Shown: positions 8,960-10,493 of the stretch, one piece after another
How positions within the stretch are numbered: the stretch's first letter is position 1
How the letters are laid out: the number at the start of each line of letters is the position of its first letter
Assembly: GCA_000697335.1 (NCBI GenBank)
Contig: JNEM01014718.1
Coordinates: 1 to 10,493 of the forward strand
DNA length: 10,493 nt
DNA from: Conidiobolus incongruus B7586
Taxonomy: Eukaryota; Entomophthoromycota; Entomophthoromycetes; Entomophthorales; Conidiobolaceae
Reading direction: 5' to 3'
The notes under the pieces: generated by a model
What the model saw: only the letters and a program-made list of their open reading frames with translations
Database searches by the model: none
Told to the model about the DNA's origin: nothing
Translations under genes and position numbers: made by a program

Positions 8960-9925
8960 ATGACATCTGACAACTATGAATTATATGAGCGAAGATCACC
9001 ACTTTCAGGGCCAATGGCGATTATATATATGATCTTTGGCGTTATTGCCACACCAATTACATGTTTACTACTTATTTCAACTTTAAAGTTATTTCGTAAA
9101 CCTACCAAAGGCCATTTGAAAATTTGTTTGGGTATTTTAATATTTGACTTTATTAACTCTTTAAGTTTTATCCTTATTGCGCTATCGTCATTTATCAATT
9201 CGGAATATTTGCCAACTCGTCAATGGTATTGCAATGTGTTAGATTTTATATACGTAGGTAGTACCTATTTATCAATTTGGTATGTTGGATTAATGAGCTT
9301 AGAGAGAGGACTATTAATCATTCACGGAATTTCGCTATCGAGTATAGTTTGGATAGCGATTATGAGTCTAGAACTAATCTATTTTATAATTATTAATATC
9401 ATTTCGGTGATTTATGATGAGATTCAATTAGTCAACTTGGGAATATATTGTCAGGTAACTCCCGAAACTGTTATAGGAATGGTTATTCTACACTCATACT
9501 TTGTCTTGATGAGTTTCAGTATATTGGCGACAATATATTCATACCTTGGTATAGCAATCATCCTGAGGAAAAGAGCTTGGAACTATATTCGTGAATTGAA
9601 TATGGATAAAAAGCAAGCTTTGCACCAAGCAAATCGAACAATTTTTAAAGTTTTACTGTTATTAGTTATATATTTGGGAGTAAATTTATTAGAGACAATT
9701 AATACTACGTTGGAAATTATAACCAAAGTCACTCGATCTACAGTTGCAGATTTTATTTCCAATTGTCTATTAAATGGTAATCCCATTATCAACAGTATAT
9801 TATTGGTACAATTTCATGAATCTGTCAAAGAATCGCTGATTGAAACCTACCCGATATTAGCAAGATTTTCATATAAAAACTTGAATGTACATGCAGAAAT
9901 TGATATTAACTACAGTGGTGACTAA
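8960..9925 (+). CDS. Class A (rhodopsin-like) seven-transmembrane G-protein-coupled receptor
   Basis: An intact 321-residue, intronless receptor predicted to sit in the plasma membrane and signal through heterotrimeric G proteins; the ligand is unknown. Seven hydrophobic segments lie at about 18-44, 54-79, 93-121, 127-152, 170-202, 228-254 and 261-284. Class A hallmarks are visible: Asp63 in TM2, Trp89 of extracellular loop 1, Cys91 at the start of TM3 with Cys164 as likely disulphide partner, Glu115-Arg116 at the end of TM3 (exactly 25 residues after Cys91, as in the DRY motif), and Asn274-Pro275 in TM7. The NPxxY tyrosine is Asn278, and TM6 lacks CWxP. Loop 2 is unusually short, loop 3 is basic (RKRAWNY...MDKKQ), and FHESVKESLIE after TM7 looks like helix 8. 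N- and C-tails are short, with no signal peptide. The start has a good context (AAAATG), and no earlier in-frame ATG exists. All Trp codons are TGG and no TGA is used. A TATA box and a poly(A) signal flank it. It resembles the receptor families of early-diverging fungi, from memory. Confidence 0.85.
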   Translation: MTSDNYELYERRSPLSGPMAIIYMIFGVIATPITCLLLISTLKLFRKPTKGHLKICLGILIFDFINSLSFILIALSSFINSEYLPTRQWYCNVLDFIYVGSTYLSIWYVGLMSLERGLLIIHGISLSSIVWIAIMSLELIYFIIINIISVIYDEIQLVNLGIYCQVTPETVIGMVILHSYFVLMSFSILATIYSYLGIAIILRKRAWNYIRELNMDKKQALHQANRTIFKVLLLLVIYLGVNLLETINTTLEIITKVTRSTVADFISNCLLNGNPIINSILLVQFHESVKESLIETYPILARFSYKNLNVHAEIDINYSGD

Positions 9926-9941
9926 TTACTCAACAAAAAAA

Positions 9942-9947
9942 AATAAA
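9942..9947 (+). terminator. Poly(A) signal of the receptor gene
   Basis: AATAAA begins 17 bases after the stop codon, within an A-rich run. A T/G-rich stretch follows at about 9961-9990 (TTCTTGTTTTTGTTTATATTG), as expected for a downstream cleavage element. The 3' untranslated region would be very short. Confidence 0.6.
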
Positions 9948-9990
9948 ATCTTGGCTTTACAGTGTAATTCTTGTTTTTGTTTATATTGTA

Positions 9991-10493
9991 AATTTATAAA
10001 ATTTATAATATGAAAGTAATCAATATAATTTTAATTTATATTTAAATAAAATATAAAAAATTATCATAAATAGATTAATATTATAAAATAACTCCTAAAT
10101 TCCTGATTATTGATTTATATTTTTTTTGACTTGAACGGTAAAAATCCATTTTAATGTATTTTACTTATATTCAGTGTTTACATATATTCTTGTAATATAT
10201 TTTTTAAATAAAAATTATTATTAGAAGAGTACACATAGTATAATATAATAGATTTATTTATTACCTTTGATTATTAATATTTCTAAGCTATATATTTTAA
10301 AATTTACTTACTTTTGGGATACTATATCAAAATATTAAATTTTGACTTTTTCTATCATTGCTTACCTTAAATAATTCATTCATTCCATAATATTTAGTTT
10401 ATATAGGATCTAATAAAGAGAACAAAGAATATTGTATAACTATAGATTAATAAAGTTATATTCAATTTGTAATAATATTAATTTAATTATTAA
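9991..10493. other. AT-rich right flank, no supported feature
   Basis: About 500 bases of A+T-rich DNA after the receptor. I see no open frame, RNA gene or repeat that can be supported. Confidence 0.5.

Noticed and set aside
8974-9198. Minus-strand open frame opposite the receptor N-terminal half
   Set aside because: It is a shadow of the real gene. It has no promoter and no homology, and its composition is explained by the sense strand.
9583-9792. Minus-strand open frame opposite the receptor C-terminal half
   Set aside because: It is a shadow of the real gene, for the same reasons.
1-10493. A mitochondrial genome fragment, suggested by the extreme AT content
   Set aside because: A Ty3/gypsy element with target duplication, a TATA box, a poly(A) signal and a receptor gene using TGG only for Trp all point to nuclear DNA.

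Overview
This is a very AT-rich eukaryotic nuclear window, with G+C clearly below 25% by eye. It fits a fungal genome. The one intact gene is a compact, intronless class A (rhodopsin-like) seven-transmembrane receptor. From memory, large families of such receptors occur in early-diverging, AT-rich fungi such as Conidiobolus (Entomophthoromycotina). The species assignment is inference; the receptor call rests on the sequence.

Layout. Bases 75-5219 are one structurally complete but long-dead Ty3/gypsy LTR retrotransposon on the minus strand. It has two 216-bp LTRs, a 5-bp target-site duplication (CTTAT), a polypurine tract next to its 3' LTR, and remnants in the order protease, reverse transcriptase, RNase H, integrase, chromodomain-like tail. 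Bases 5690-6607 are a decayed copy of the receptor gene, and traces of its promoter and 5' leader can still be seen. Bases 6608-8820 hold no gene I can support. Bases 8890-9947 form one complete transcription unit: TATA box, a seven-codon upstream ORF, a 321-codon receptor gene and a poly(A) signal. The ends of the window (1-69 and about 9990-10493) look empty.

Two decay processes sit side by side. The two LTRs differ at about 33 of 216 positions. Every difference is a C/T or G/A transition, no gap is needed, and about two thirds are in a CpA context. I also saw no CpG anywhere in the element. This is the signature of repeat-induced point mutation (RIP) or a similar cytosine-targeting defence. 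The dead receptor copy, by contrast, keeps CpGs and has collected transversions and indels, so it looks like an ordinary old pseudogene. RIP is well documented in Ascomycota and in some Basidiomycota. If the host really is an early-diverging fungus, the hypermutation is the most notable observation here.

The receptor pair (dead copy upstream, live copy about 2.3 kb downstream, same strand) suggests birth-and-death evolution of a chemosensory-type receptor family next to a silenced transposon.
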